The notes beneath the pieces are model-generated. The model was not told where the DNA came from. It did not search any database and saw nothing but the letters and a program-made list of their open reading frames with translations. Source: an uncultured bacterium (lineage in GTDB: Bacteria; Bacillota; Clostridia; Lachnospirales; Lachnospiraceae). Taken from it: 64,000 bases of DNA. The stretch is from positions 29,129-93,128 of the forward strand of contig CAMWLE010000002.1 in NCBI GenBank assembly GCA_947175015.1, read 5' to 3'. Of the stretch, positions 55,621 to 63,800 are shown in pieces. The stretch's first letter is position 1, and the number at the start of each line of letters is the position of its first letter. Position numbers and translations under genes: made by a program.

Positions 55621-57434
55621 CTCCCAGTCTGGTATTTATCTGCCTGCACAGTATACATATTGTAATATTGTTTTCTATCATTTAACAGCTTGTTATGAGA
55701 CCCTTCCTCAACAACCTTTCCATTATTGATTACCAATATATAATCCATCATCTTCATATTAGATAATCTATGTGAAATCATAATCAGACCTCTGTTTTCA
55801 TGCAGTCTATGTAACTTGGAAATAATACTGTATTCTGCTTCAGGATCTAAAGAAGCAGTCGGTTCATCCATAATAAGTACCTGAGCATTTTTGAATGCAC
55901 ATCTTGCAATGGCTATTTTTTGTTTTTGTCCTCCGGAGAGTTCTATTCCGTCTTCAGTAAAATCCCGCGATAAAAATGTCTCCAAGTTTGACGTCCTGCT
56001 GAATATTTCATCCTTTATTTCTGCAAAGTCTAATGCTTTCATAATTCGTGCATCATTATTCTTATCAAAATAATCCGAAAAAGAAATATTGTCACGAATA
56101 CTTAAAGAATAAATTACATAATCTTGAAAAACAGCACTGAAAGCCTGCCTTATTTTTGTAATATCATATTTCTGTATATCTACATGATTGATGAAGATAT
56201 TTCCGGAATCAACATCATAAAACCTTAATAATAATTTTATGATTGTTGACTTCCCGGCTCCATTGATTCCAACAATCGCATTTTTCTTTTTAGCATTCAG
56301 CTTAAAACTAATGTTATTTAAAACCATTTTTTCTGTCTCCGGATAAGTAAAGCAGACATTCCTAAATTCTATTATTTCTATTGTTTCTATCGGCAATTGA
56401 CCCTTATAAACAACATGCGGTTTTGTTTCCATAAAGTTATTATAGTTCTGTATCGCCGCTTCACTTTCGCTCATTTTTGCCAAATCCTCTACTAAACTGA
56501 GAAAAGAATTGGAAAGACTTGAAAAAACAGAAAATAAATATGCAAAATCTCCCAGGTTGGCATTCCCTTCTCCTATGCGGAGTACAACAAAGTATATAGA
56601 GAACATAATTCCGATAACAGGGAATACTGTAAAAAGTGAATCTATGGCCCCTCTTTTTACAATAATCTTCTTAACACCAGAAACATATTTATTCCAGTGA
56701 TTTTGATACTTCTCAGAAAGAAAATCTTCCATTTCATAAAAACGAACTTCTTTTGCAGTATCTTTCCCTAAAATCAAACCTGCTAAATAACTAATTTTTC
56801 TTTTTATTCCTTGTTGGCTGTTTTCATATTCGAATAGATGCCTATAATATTTGCCTCTTGTCAGCAAAGCAGGAAATGTCAAAGCTAAGATAATTACCGG
56901 AAATATAAAATGGGATAACGATAATGCTATTGATAATGCAATCAGAAATGATGTTATGTTTGCAATAAAAAATACAACTCTATATACAACAAAGTTTAAT
57001 CGAACCTTGCCTTCCTGTGCTCTTTTAATTTTATCATAATATTGCGGATTATCAAAATAGGATATATCCAGCTCCATACATTTCTGAGCCATCTTAATAT
57101 TTATATATTCTTCAAAATAAAGCTGCTGCTTTTGGAAAATTATGTTTTTATAATAGTTTAAGAAAATAGTTGCAGTTGAACACATGGCAATTAACAAAAT
57201 CCATATGAATGCACAGAGAATGGATTCACTCAATGACTGTTGGCTGTTCAATGAAAAATTTAATGCATTTAACAAATTTCTGCCAAAGTATAAAATTAGA
57301 TAGTACAATATGATATTAATCATCTGAATCATAACACCCACGATAAAGCAAAAGGGGTTTGATTTTAAAACCACTTTCATGGAAAACAGCAGGTTTTTTA
57401 CTATATTAGTTTTTTGGCTTATAAATTTATTCAT
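55617..57434 (-). CDS. ABC exporter half-transporter (fused membrane and ATPase domains), first
   Basis: 605 residues with six membrane segments and a complete ATPase: Walker A 'GINGAGKSTIIK', signature 'LSGGQKQKIAIA', Walker B 'VLIMDEPTASLD', 'SHRLS'. It is a relative of the following gene rather than a near-identical copy. There is no peptidase domain, so leader removal, if any, must use another protease. It lies 359 bases after the precursor genes, with hairpins in between. Confidence 0.92.
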   Translation of the reverse strand: MNKFISQKTNIVKNLLFSMKVVLKSNPFCFIVGVMIQMINIILYYLILYFGRNLLNALNFSLNSQQSLSESILCAFIWILLIAMCSTATIFLNYYKNIIFQKQQLYFEEYINIKMAQKCMELDISYFDNPQYYDKIKRAQEGKVRLNFVVYRVVFFIANITSFLIALSIALSLSHFIFPVIILALTFPALLTRGKYYRHLFEYENSQQGIKRKISYLAGLILGKDTAKEVRFYEMEDFLSEKYQNHWNKYVSGVKKIIVKRGAIDSLFTVFPVIGIMFSIYFVVLRIGEGNANLGDFAYLFSVFSSLSNSFLSLVEDLAKMSESEAAIQNYNNFMETKPHVVYKGQLPIETIEIIEFRNVCFTYPETEKMVLNNISFKLNAKKKNAIVGINGAGKSTIIKLLLRFYDVDSGNIFINHVDIQKYDITKIRQAFSAVFQDYVIYSLSIRDNISFSDYFDKNNDARIMKALDFAEIKDEIFSRTSNLETFLSRDFTEDGIELSGGQKQKIAIARCAFKNAQVLIMDEPTASLDPEAEYSIISKLHRLHENRGLIMISHRLSNMKMMDYILVINNGKVVEEGSHNKLLNDRKQYYNMYTVQADKYQTGS

Positions 57435-57581
57435 TAAATTACCCCTACATATTTCATGGTATAAAGTCTATGGCTTGCCAAATTAGCGTAAGCCAAGTAA
57501 AATCAATGATATCAGGGATTTTTACGCCCTAAAAGACTATACCTCCCCTTTTCTTCCTCCTAAGTGCCAGGATATTACCTC

Positions 57582-57639
57582 CAAATTGCTGTCAAGGCTG
57601 ATCTAGAAGCCCGTTTATTTTAACCTTTACAGCAATTTG
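57582..57639. repeat. Long hairpin ahead of the exporter genes
   Basis: CAAATTGCTGT (57582-57592) pairs with ACAGCAATTTG (57629-57639); after one mismatch the stem continues with AAGG/CCTT. There is no T-run on either side, so an RNA-processing or stability role is as likely as termination. Confidence 0.6.
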
Positions 57640-57725
57640 AGAAGCAAAATATAGTGGTGTTAAGAGGATAGTAAAGAGTCCAGTTTTGTCATACGCAACT
57701 TTACACTACCTATTTCATTAGAAAT

Positions 57726-57776
57726 AAGGGATTAGCCTAGAACATCAGAAAGTTTGGTTTTCATTACTAATCCCTT
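57726..57776 (-). terminator. Attenuating hairpin after the precursor genes
   Basis: AAGGGATTAG (57726-57735) and CTAATCCCTT (57767-57776) form a perfect 10-bp stem with a 31-base loop, starting 17 bases past the last precursor stop. A short T-rich stretch (atttct) follows on the minus strand. Partial termination here would favour high precursor levels. Confidence 0.55.
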
Positions 57777-57793
57777 GTCAAATCTTTTGATAA

Positions 57794-57916
57794 TTATTTA
57801 GCTCCCGAGCAACCCTGACATCCTGAGCAAGTACCCATGCAGCCATTGCATCCTGTGCATGAGCAACATAAACTTGCTGTTTGATTGTCTTGTTGTGATC
57901 CAAATAAATAATCCAT
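57794..57916 (-). CDS. Cys/Gly-rich RiPP precursor peptide, third copy
   Basis: 40 residues. Leader MDYLFGSQQDNQTAS, then a core from residue 17 with cysteines at 17, 18, 20, 23, 26, 30, 33 and 36 separated mostly by two residues, many of them Gly, ending C-S-G-A-K. GGAG lies upstream of the ATG. It is 16 bases from the second copy. A longer in-frame start exists upstream, but it reads through the second gene in another frame and is not real. Likely substrate of the radical SAM protein at 60147-62306. Confidence 0.85.
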   Translation of the reverse strand: MDYLFGSQQDNQTASLCCSCTGCNGCMGTCSGCQGCSGAK

Positions 57917-57932
57917 GATTAAGCTCCTTTTT

Positions 57933-58055
57933 CTATTTTGAACCCTGACAACCAGAGCATCCTGAACAACTTCCCATACACCCTGTACAGCCGCCGGCGC
58001 AGGCACACGCTGTTGACACTTGTGAATCATTTTTCGTACCAAGTAGAAAATCCAT
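57933..58055 (-). CDS. Cys/Gly-rich RiPP precursor peptide, second copy
   Basis: 40 residues. Leader MDFLLGTKNDSQVST, core with cysteines at 17, 19, 23, 26, 30, 33 and 36, ending C-Q-G-S-K. GGAG precedes the start. It shares with the third copy the CMG[ST]CSGC core segment. The seven cysteines are all matched in the other two peptides, which defines the conserved set. Confidence 0.85.
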   Translation of the reverse strand: MDFLLGTKNDSQVSTACACAGGCTGCMGSCSGCSGCQGSK

Positions 58056-58074
58056 TACTCTAATCTCTCCTTTC

Positions 58075-58200
58075 TTATTTTGAACCAGCACACCCTTTGC
58101 AGCCTCCACAAGCGCCAGTACAAGAACCTGAACAATTTGCGCTACAGCCACAGCATGGTGTAATTGCATTAGTGTTATTGCAATCAAATAAAAAATCCAT
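58075..58200 (-). CDS. Cys/Gly-rich RiPP precursor peptide, first copy
   Basis: 41 residues and too short for ordinary gene callers. Leader MDFLFDCNNTNAITP, core with cysteines at 16, 17, 19, 23, 27, 31, 34 and 37 plus one leader cysteine at 7, ending C-A-G-S-K. AAGGAGG lies 6 bases before the ATG, the best ribosome site of the three. One extra residue between the third and fourth conserved cysteines shifts later positions by one against the other copies. Confidence 0.85.
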   Translation of the reverse strand: MDFLFDCNNTNAITPCCGCSANCSGSCTGACGGCKGCAGSK

Positions 58201-58240
58201 CTTCTACCCTCCTTAAATAAGATTTTTCTGATGTTCAAGA

Positions 58241-58261
58241 TGAAATATATTTTACATTTCA
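58241..58261. promoter_or_regulatory. Inverted-repeat operator candidate ahead of the precursor genes
   Basis: TGAAAT (58241-58246) and ATTTCA (58256-58261) are separated by nine AT-rich bases, 41 bases before the first precursor start, in the 86-base gap after the PaaK-like gene. A clear -35/-10 pair was not found. Confidence 0.3.
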
Positions 58262-58286
58262 CAATGACTAATTAAAAATATAAACA

Positions 58287-59558
58287 TTACATCGATAATT
58301 TTGCTCTTTTATCATAATAAAAATTTAACTTCTGTGTATCCTGTTGAGGCGGAATAATATCTACTGAAAAAAACACCCATTCATAATCTTTGAAACCATA
58401 TTCGGAAATTTTTTCGACAAACGCACTTTTTATTTTAATAAACATATCGTTGGAGTTTTCAAAAAGAACCAGCTTAACCTCAAACCTATATTGCATTGTT
58501 CTTATAATTTGAAATTGTAGAATAATATTATTAAAATTTGTGTTTATCCACTCAATAACATAAAAAAACACAACACATTCCACCCGTTTGCCATTGTTAA
58601 GCTCAATAACATCATTCCCCCTGCCAGCACAAATTTCAAGATATGGTGTATTATTACCACAGCCACATGTACATCCTTTTCTCAGTATGCCAGTATCCTC
58701 AAGATTATATCGTATGAATGGCATACTTCTGTTATTCAATCCTGTGATACAGATTTGGCCAACTTTATCATACCCAATATTTTCATTTCCATTTATTATC
58801 TCAACATAAACATTATTATCTAAACAATGCAAATGGCCATTTTGGCATTCATAAGCAATTCCGTTGACTTCTTTTGCGCCATAGTGATTTGCGGTTTCTG
58901 CCTCAAATACATCAACTATTTTTTTTCGATGACTTTCAATTAAGTACTCCCCTGTCAATTCAATAAATTTTAGTTTATTAAATCGTTTTTTATTTGTTTT
59001 TTCCATGAAATCAGCAAACAAATATATAGTTGAGGGATGGCACATAATCCATTCTGGATCAAACTCAAATATTTTTCGATAATATATATCAAGTGTCTTT
59101 TCATCAAAACTTAATTTGCTAAGTGATAAAACTAATCCATTATCGCGAACCATCATTCGAGGAGAAAACACTTCCTTTTCTGATAAATCACTTGTTGTTC
59201 TGTAAGCAATGGAATGAAAGTAACAGCATTTAGAAGTCGGCAAAATATTATGAAGTATTTTACGAGCCGACCATAAGCTCATTAATGATCTTATTCTATC
59301 ATGATTGTTCCAATATATATTCAATATTTTACCTGTTGAACCTGATGTTCTATCAACCTCTAGTTTTTCTTTTGCAAATTCATCAGATATAAATCCATCT
59401 GTATTGTTCATAACAATATCTTTATTTAGTATAGGAATTTTATAGAAGTAATCCTTCAGTTCGTTATAGTTTATCCCCTTTTCTTTAAACATATTTCTGT
59501 AATAGGGAACATGGTCATAAGCATATTGGATAATTGAATCTATTTTTTCACTATTCAT
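58287..59558 (-). CDS. PaaK/CapK-like adenylate-forming enzyme
   Basis: 423 residues. The ATP-binding loop 'RTSGSTGKIL', the central 'NHYGAKEVNGIAYEC' and the late 'MPFIRYNLEDTGIL' motifs place it in the phenylacetate-CoA ligase/coenzyme F390 synthetase branch of the ANL superfamily. A cysteine cluster 'CTCGCGN' follows the core, like the zinc-binding or structural cysteines of several relatives. It would activate an acid as adenylate. Its start overlaps the end of the ACP gene by 8 bases, so loading that carrier (or modifying the Cys-rich peptides) is the natural inference. The acid substrate is unknown. Confidence 0.82.
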   Translation of the reverse strand: MNSEKIDSIIQYAYDHVPYYRNMFKEKGINYNELKDYFYKIPILNKDIVMNNTDGFISDEFAKEKLEVDRTSGSTGKILNIYWNNHDRIRSLMSLWSARKILHNILPTSKCCYFHSIAYRTTSDLSEKEVFSPRMMVRDNGLVLSLSKLSFDEKTLDIYYRKIFEFDPEWIMCHPSTIYLFADFMEKTNKKRFNKLKFIELTGEYLIESHRKKIVDVFEAETANHYGAKEVNGIAYECQNGHLHCLDNNVYVEIINGNENIGYDKVGQICITGLNNRSMPFIRYNLEDTGILRKGCTCGCGNNTPYLEICAGRGNDVIELNNGKRVECVVFFYVIEWINTNFNNIILQFQIIRTMQYRFEVKLVLFENSNDMFIKIKSAFVEKISEYGFKDYEWVFFSVDIIPPQQDTQKLNFYYDKRAKLSM

Positions 59559-59814
59559 TAACAGGCACCTCAGCTATTTTTTCTTTTACATATTTAACTA
59601 AATTATTAAAAATTATTAAACTCTCAAATCCGAGCATTGCGTCATCAAATTCAATATTGAATTCATTTTCAATGTTAATAACCAATTGAATCAAGTTAAT
59701 AGAATTAAATCCTAAGTCCTTTATTAAATCTGCAGTTTCAAAAATAGAATCCACAGTTATTTGCTGAGGAGAAAGGGATCTGATCATTTCTTTTAAAACC
59801 ATTTCAATATTCAT
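59551..59814 (-). CDS. Free-standing acyl carrier protein
   Basis: 87 residues. The phosphopantetheine attachment serine lies in 'KDLGFNSINLIQLVINIENEFNIEF', with N-S-I replacing the usual D-S-L. Four-helix ACP pattern and acidic character fit. It is the carrier for an acyl group activated by one of the two ANL enzymes in the cluster. No phosphopantetheinyl transferase is in the window. Confidence 0.88.
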   Translation of the reverse strand: MNIEMVLKEMIRSLSPQQITVDSIFETADLIKDLGFNSINLIQLVINIENEFNIEFDDAMLGFESLIIFNNLVKYVKEKIAEVPVNE

Positions 59815-59826
59815 ATTTTAACCTTT

Positions 59827-60159
59827 CTATACTCCTAAATTTTCTTCATACCACAATCTTTTGTCGATAGAGTAAATATTACATTCATTGAAATCCAATG
59901 CTAAAACCCTTCTGTCATCATATTCTAAAATATACTTTTCATCCATTTTATCCCACCAATCGTTTATTTTTTTATTGATTTCCTTTTCTTATGAAGCAAT
60001 GCTATCCAAAATATTGCTTGGAAACTCGATAAACTGTTTTACATTTTCGCTGGTGTTTAATATAATTTTAAGACTTCTATAAGCCAAAAGTTTTTCAAAT
60101 AAAAAAGTATATTCATCACATTCAATCTGTGTTATTGTAGCAACCACTATACGCTGCAT
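59827..60159 (-). pseudogene. Small cluster gene interrupted by an in-frame TAA
   Basis: The first part starts with ATG at 60159, with AAGGAG 7 bases upstream inside the end of the radical SAM gene, and runs 56 codons (MQRIVVATITQIECDEYTFL and onward) to TAA at 59991-59989. The same frame continues without another stop for 53 codons (EKEINKKINDWWDKMDEKYI and onward) to TAG at 59829-59827, ending 12 bases before the ACP gene. The whole would be ~110 residues with acidic, helical character. Either it is a recent nonsense mutation, a sequencing error, or two short proteins (an internal ATG at 59946 has GGTGGG upstream). By size and position it may be an accessory factor of the radical SAM system. 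Confidence 0.7.
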
Positions 60160-62306
60160 ATTGGAGTCTCCTTTAGTTTATTCATATAAATTTTATCAAA
60201 TGGATCTTCTGGTTGATTTTTATTTTCTGAAGGCAATAATCCCTGCTGTACCATAAATCCTTTAAGTTTCTCTGCCTCGCGTTGATGTATTAAATTTGTT
60301 TTACAAAGGACTTGGGGCGGAATATGCAATTCATTTGTTAATTTCTTATTTATATACAAGCACCTTGAACAATTTGATATATTACAATAAGAGCAGACCG
60401 GTGATAAATTGCGCAAAAGGAACTTCTTGTCAATGGACGTTATACCTGTTACTAAATCACCAATATAATTATCTTCACTTTCAAAATAAAAAGCTGGACA
60501 TATATAAAATTTACCGTTCGGCGCTAAAGTAACAGATGTAGTTCCAGCTCCACAATCTCTTGGTTTTTGTAAATATATTAAATCCGAGAGTAAATTTATA
60601 TGATAATGTCTGTTTTCGTTAATGCAGTTCTCAAGCAGTTCTCTTAATAATACTATTTGAGTATCATATTCTGCAATGTCGTTCTCATCCCAATCTGGCA
60701 AATCTTGTATAAATAAATTAGTTCTTACTTTATATTTAGACAACTCAGTGCAAAAAGAAAATATATTCTTGACATGCTTCTTATTTATGAGCAATATCGC
60801 AATATTGCTTCCTTCACTTGCAAAAGCTATATTATTATCATAAATACTGATGAAATTATTCTGTGGATGCGTTTCAGTGGATGAAAGAAGTTCAAAAAAT
60901 TGATTTTTATCTTCGTGAAGGTTATGGTTACACTTGCCAAGAAACATCGGAACCAAATTATTATCATTACAAAAACGTATCCCTTTTTCCAAAACATCGC
61001 AAGGCATTTCATTATATTCTTTTTCAGTCACTTGATATCCACAATGTGGTGTTATATTATCTGAAGTAACAAAATTGACATATTTTAAATATTCAACATT
61101 GGGGGTATTTGATTTGATAATAGTCATTAAAGAAGTTCTGCCTGTAGCTTCTTCAAATCTATTCCAAAAATATTTATTTGCCCTTGCATTTGCTTTGTGC
61201 ATTTTACAAATTGCTTGATTCCGCTCATATAAAGTATTGCGTTTTGATACTTCGTAATCATACGCAACACACCAACCACACCCTTTTCCCTCTTCGCAAG
61301 TATTACATTCTTCACTACTTTGGTTTTTCCAATTTAATGTTATAAATGAACGCAAATAATCATGATTAATACCATCCTTTAAATTTCCAACAATAATTTC
61401 TCTTTTGTCTTCAAAACACATATCTAAAAATCTAATACATGGGTAAAAATTGCCATCACAGTCAAATGCCATGGATTTATACCCTGCTCCACACCTATTA
61501 TGATTTAGACATTCACTATCAACAGGCAAACCAACAGTCGGATTAAAAAAAGCAACACCATACTTATCCCATAATTTATTTTCGATCACATAATCAGCAA
61601 GTTCTTTTAATTGGTTTTCATAAATTAAATCATCTCCTGCCTGCCAGACATCTTCATACACCACATTTGCCATAACGTACTTAATTCCTAAGTTCCATAA
61701 ATGCACAACACTTTCTTTTAAATATGGCAAATCATTATGTGCAAAAGTAGCTTTATTGGCAGCGTTTGGGAACTGTTTCAACCATAATGACACGTTTTTA
61801 ATAACATCATCATAGGAACCTGAACCATCCTTTTTTATTCTGGAAATATTATGTTTCTCCTTAGTTCCATCAATGCTCATTGAAAACCATGTGTGTCCTC
61901 TATGCTTTTCGATAAATCTTTGAACTGCAGGATTCCCGTATAATACTCCATTAGTGGAAAAAGTAAACCTATACTTATTAAACCACTTATGATTCATCGC
62001 GTACATCTTTGCTACAATATAGTCACATAATTTATCTATCAGTTCAATTTCTAACAGCGGCTCACCTCCAATGAAGTCCCACACCACAGCATCTTCTTGA
62101 CATAAATACTCGTCTTGCAAAACAAAGTCCACAATTCTTTTTGCTACCTCAAAACTCATTTTTCGTTTACTGTTTTTTCCTACCATATAGCAGTATGTAC
62201 ATGCTAGATTACAATCTTCAGTTACACAAAATGTAAGGGTTATACACCTTCCGTCTTGCCATTGCTTATAAGTGCTCCCAATTCTAACATCAGAATAATT
62301 AAGCAT
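60147..62306 (-). CDS. Radical SAM peptide maturase with two SPASM-like modules
   Basis: 719 residues. The SAM cluster motif is C32-x3-C36-x2-C39 ('CNLACTYC') with 'GGEP' at 80-83. A first SPASM region starts at C272 ('RCGAGYKSMAFDCDGNFYPC') and ends with C334, C337, C343, C346 and C367. After a ~200-residue domain without a SAM motif (about 400-580), a second SPASM-like region repeats the pattern at C585 ('DCGAGTTSVTLAPNGKFYIC') through C638, C641, C646, C649 and C668. It should install cysteine-derived crosslinks in the three precursors. From memory it resembles a fusion of the two maturase proteins of CXXX-repeat peptide systems, which would need a profile search to confirm. Confidence 0.88.
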   Translation of the reverse strand: MLNYSDVRIGSTYKQWQDGRCITLTFCVTEDCNLACTYCYMVGKNSKRKMSFEVAKRIVDFVLQDEYLCQEDAVVWDFIGGEPLLEIELIDKLCDYIVAKMYAMNHKWFNKYRFTFSTNGVLYGNPAVQRFIEKHRGHTWFSMSIDGTKEKHNISRIKKDGSGSYDDVIKNVSLWLKQFPNAANKATFAHNDLPYLKESVVHLWNLGIKYVMANVVYEDVWQAGDDLIYENQLKELADYVIENKLWDKYGVAFFNPTVGLPVDSECLNHNRCGAGYKSMAFDCDGNFYPCIRFLDMCFEDKREIIVGNLKDGINHDYLRSFITLNWKNQSSEECNTCEEGKGCGWCVAYDYEVSKRNTLYERNQAICKMHKANARANKYFWNRFEEATGRTSLMTIIKSNTPNVEYLKYVNFVTSDNITPHCGYQVTEKEYNEMPCDVLEKGIRFCNDNNLVPMFLGKCNHNLHEDKNQFFELLSSTETHPQNNFISIYDNNIAFASEGSNIAILLINKKHVKNIFSFCTELSKYKVRTNLFIQDLPDWDENDIAEYDTQIVLLRELLENCINENRHYHINLLSDLIYLQKPRDCGAGTTSVTLAPNGKFYICPAFYFESEDNYIGDLVTGITSIDKKFLLRNLSPVCSYCNISNCSRCLYINKKLTNELHIPPQVLCKTNLIHQREAEKLKGFMVQQGLLPSENKNQPEDPFDKIYMNKLKETPICSV

Positions 62307-62318
62307 AAATGTCCTCCT

Positions 62319-63800
62319 CTAAGATCTTTTTATTTTTCCATTATAGGTTTTGTTTAATTGTTTCACACACTCAAATCGAACTGGTATTTTATAATCTGCC
62401 AACTTATCAGCACAAAAAACTTTATAATTATCTTCAATCGTACTATCCTTGAGCACTATTTTTGCAATAGGAACCTCACCAAGCAAAAAATGTTCCTCTG
62501 CAAGAACACATACTTCCTGAATATTTGGATGGTTCAATAGTACTTCTTCTATTTCCTCGGGATAAATGTTAATACCCCCAGATATAATCATATTGGTCCT
62601 TCTGCCGGTTATATATAGATAACCTTCATTATCGAAATACCCCAAATCATTAGTATGCAACCAGTTATTAACAATGGTACGCTTCGTAATTTCTTCCTGT
62701 TTATAATATCCTTTCATTATATTTTTGCCTTGTATTATAATCTCTCCAATTTCTCCACTTCGAGTATTATTGCCTGATTCGTCAACAATTTTGACTTTTA
62801 CATTGGGAATAGGACGCCCAACAGATCCAATCTTTCTCAATGCATCTTCAGGCAGTAATGCTGTTGTGCGCGGAGAAGCTTCTGTCTGGCCATAGGTTTG
62901 AACAAATCCAACAGACTTAAAGACTTGGATTAATTTTTGTAACTGTTCAACAGGCATTCGCCCACCGCCAAAGCAAATATAACGCAATGAACTAAAGTCA
63001 TACTCATTAATATAGCGATATTCTAATAACATAAGAAGCATCGATGGAACACCAGTAAAATTAGTTATCTTTTCATTTTGCACTGTTTTAAAAAAGAACT
63101 TTGGCAAAAACAATGTATCAAGTATAACCATGGAAGCCCCAAGATAAAGATGTGTCAAAAACTGTGCCGTATTGCAATACCCAAAATACATTGGCATAGA
63201 GATTAAAACTTTGTCGCACGCAGTCAATTTAAGCGACTGAATATTGGATTCCACATTATTAATAAGATTATTATGCGTAAGCATAACCCGTTTTGGATTG
63301 CTAGTCGTACCAGATGTGTGAAGCATAAGAACAACATCATCTTCCGTTCCAACATTTTTAATGATATCTGACTTATTTATAAACTCTACTTTATCATTTA
63401 TAATTTCTATACTCTGATCTTCAATAAACAGAAGCAATACCTTATACTTATAAGCAGATAAGCAATTATTTAAATAATCATGATACTGTAAACTCGTTAT
63501 TATGACATCTATTTCACAATATTTGAGCGTACTTATTATCTCTAATTCCTTCAACTGAATATCAATAGGAATAATAATCCTTGCTGAAAGCAAAATAGAA
63601 AAATAAGCAACAGCATAATCAATGGAATTTGGTAAAAAAATACCAATATTTAATGAACTTTCTGTTGTGATCATATTAAGCGTATCCGAAAGCTGACTTG
63701 AACAATTGTACCAATCTTTATATGTAACTGAATTTTGACCATACTTGATGGCTGTTTTTTCATTTTTTCTTTGACGCTTTAAAAGTTCCCATAAAAACAT
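62319..63800 (-). CDS. Acyl-CoA/acyl-ACP ligase-type adenylate-forming enzyme
   Basis: 493 residues from the ATG at 63800, which has AGAGG about 10 bases upstream; a TTG at 63809 is too close to the site. ANL motifs are complete: 'LHTSGTTSNPKRVMLTHNN', 'QTYGQTEASPR', 'WLHTNDLGYFDNEGYLYITGR' and the C-terminal 'KTYNGKIKRS' with the catalytic lysine. It activates a carboxylic acid and probably passes it to the ACP two genes downstream. It is the first gene of the cluster in the window, 12 bases before the radical SAM gene; more genes may precede it beyond 64000. Confidence 0.88.
   Translation of the reverse strand: MFLWELLKRQRKNEKTAIKYGQNSVTYKDWYNCSSQLSDTLNMITTESSLNIGIFLPNSIDYAVAYFSILLSARIIIPIDIQLKELEIISTLKYCEIDVIITSLQYHDYLNNCLSAYKYKVLLLFIEDQSIEIINDKVEFINKSDIIKNVGTEDDVVLMLHTSGTTSNPKRVMLTHNNLINNVESNIQSLKLTACDKVLISMPMYFGYCNTAQFLTHLYLGASMVILDTLFLPKFFFKTVQNEKITNFTGVPSMLLMLLEYRYINEYDFSSLRYICFGGGRMPVEQLQKLIQVFKSVGFVQTYGQTEASPRTTALLPEDALRKIGSVGRPIPNVKVKIVDESGNNTRSGEIGEIIIQGKNIMKGYYKQEEITKRTIVNNWLHTNDLGYFDNEGYLYITGRRTNMIISGGINIYPEEIEEVLLNHPNIQEVCVLAEEHFLLGEVPIAKIVLKDSTIEDNYKVFCADKLADYKIPVRFECVKQLNKTYNGKIKRS

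Larger units (their letters stand above)
57435..57793. other. Structured spacer between precursor genes and exporter genes
   Basis: About 360 bases without an open frame of note. It contains two long inverted repeats (57582-57639 and 57726-57776) and a short GGCTT/AAGCC pair near 57471-57494. This arrangement would let the abundant precursor mRNA be ended or processed separately from the exporter mRNA. Confidence 0.5.

Noticed and set aside
57794..58200. Metallothionein-like metal-binding peptides
   Set aside because: Cys-rich content would fit, but three tandem copies with leaders beside a radical SAM/SPASM enzyme and an exporter favour modified peptides. Not fully excluded.
57794..58262. 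Longer versions of the Cys-rich frames (82 and 109 codons)
   Set aside because: Their N-terminal parts are out-of-frame readings of the upstream precursor genes; the short ATGs have proper ribosome sites and conserved leaders.
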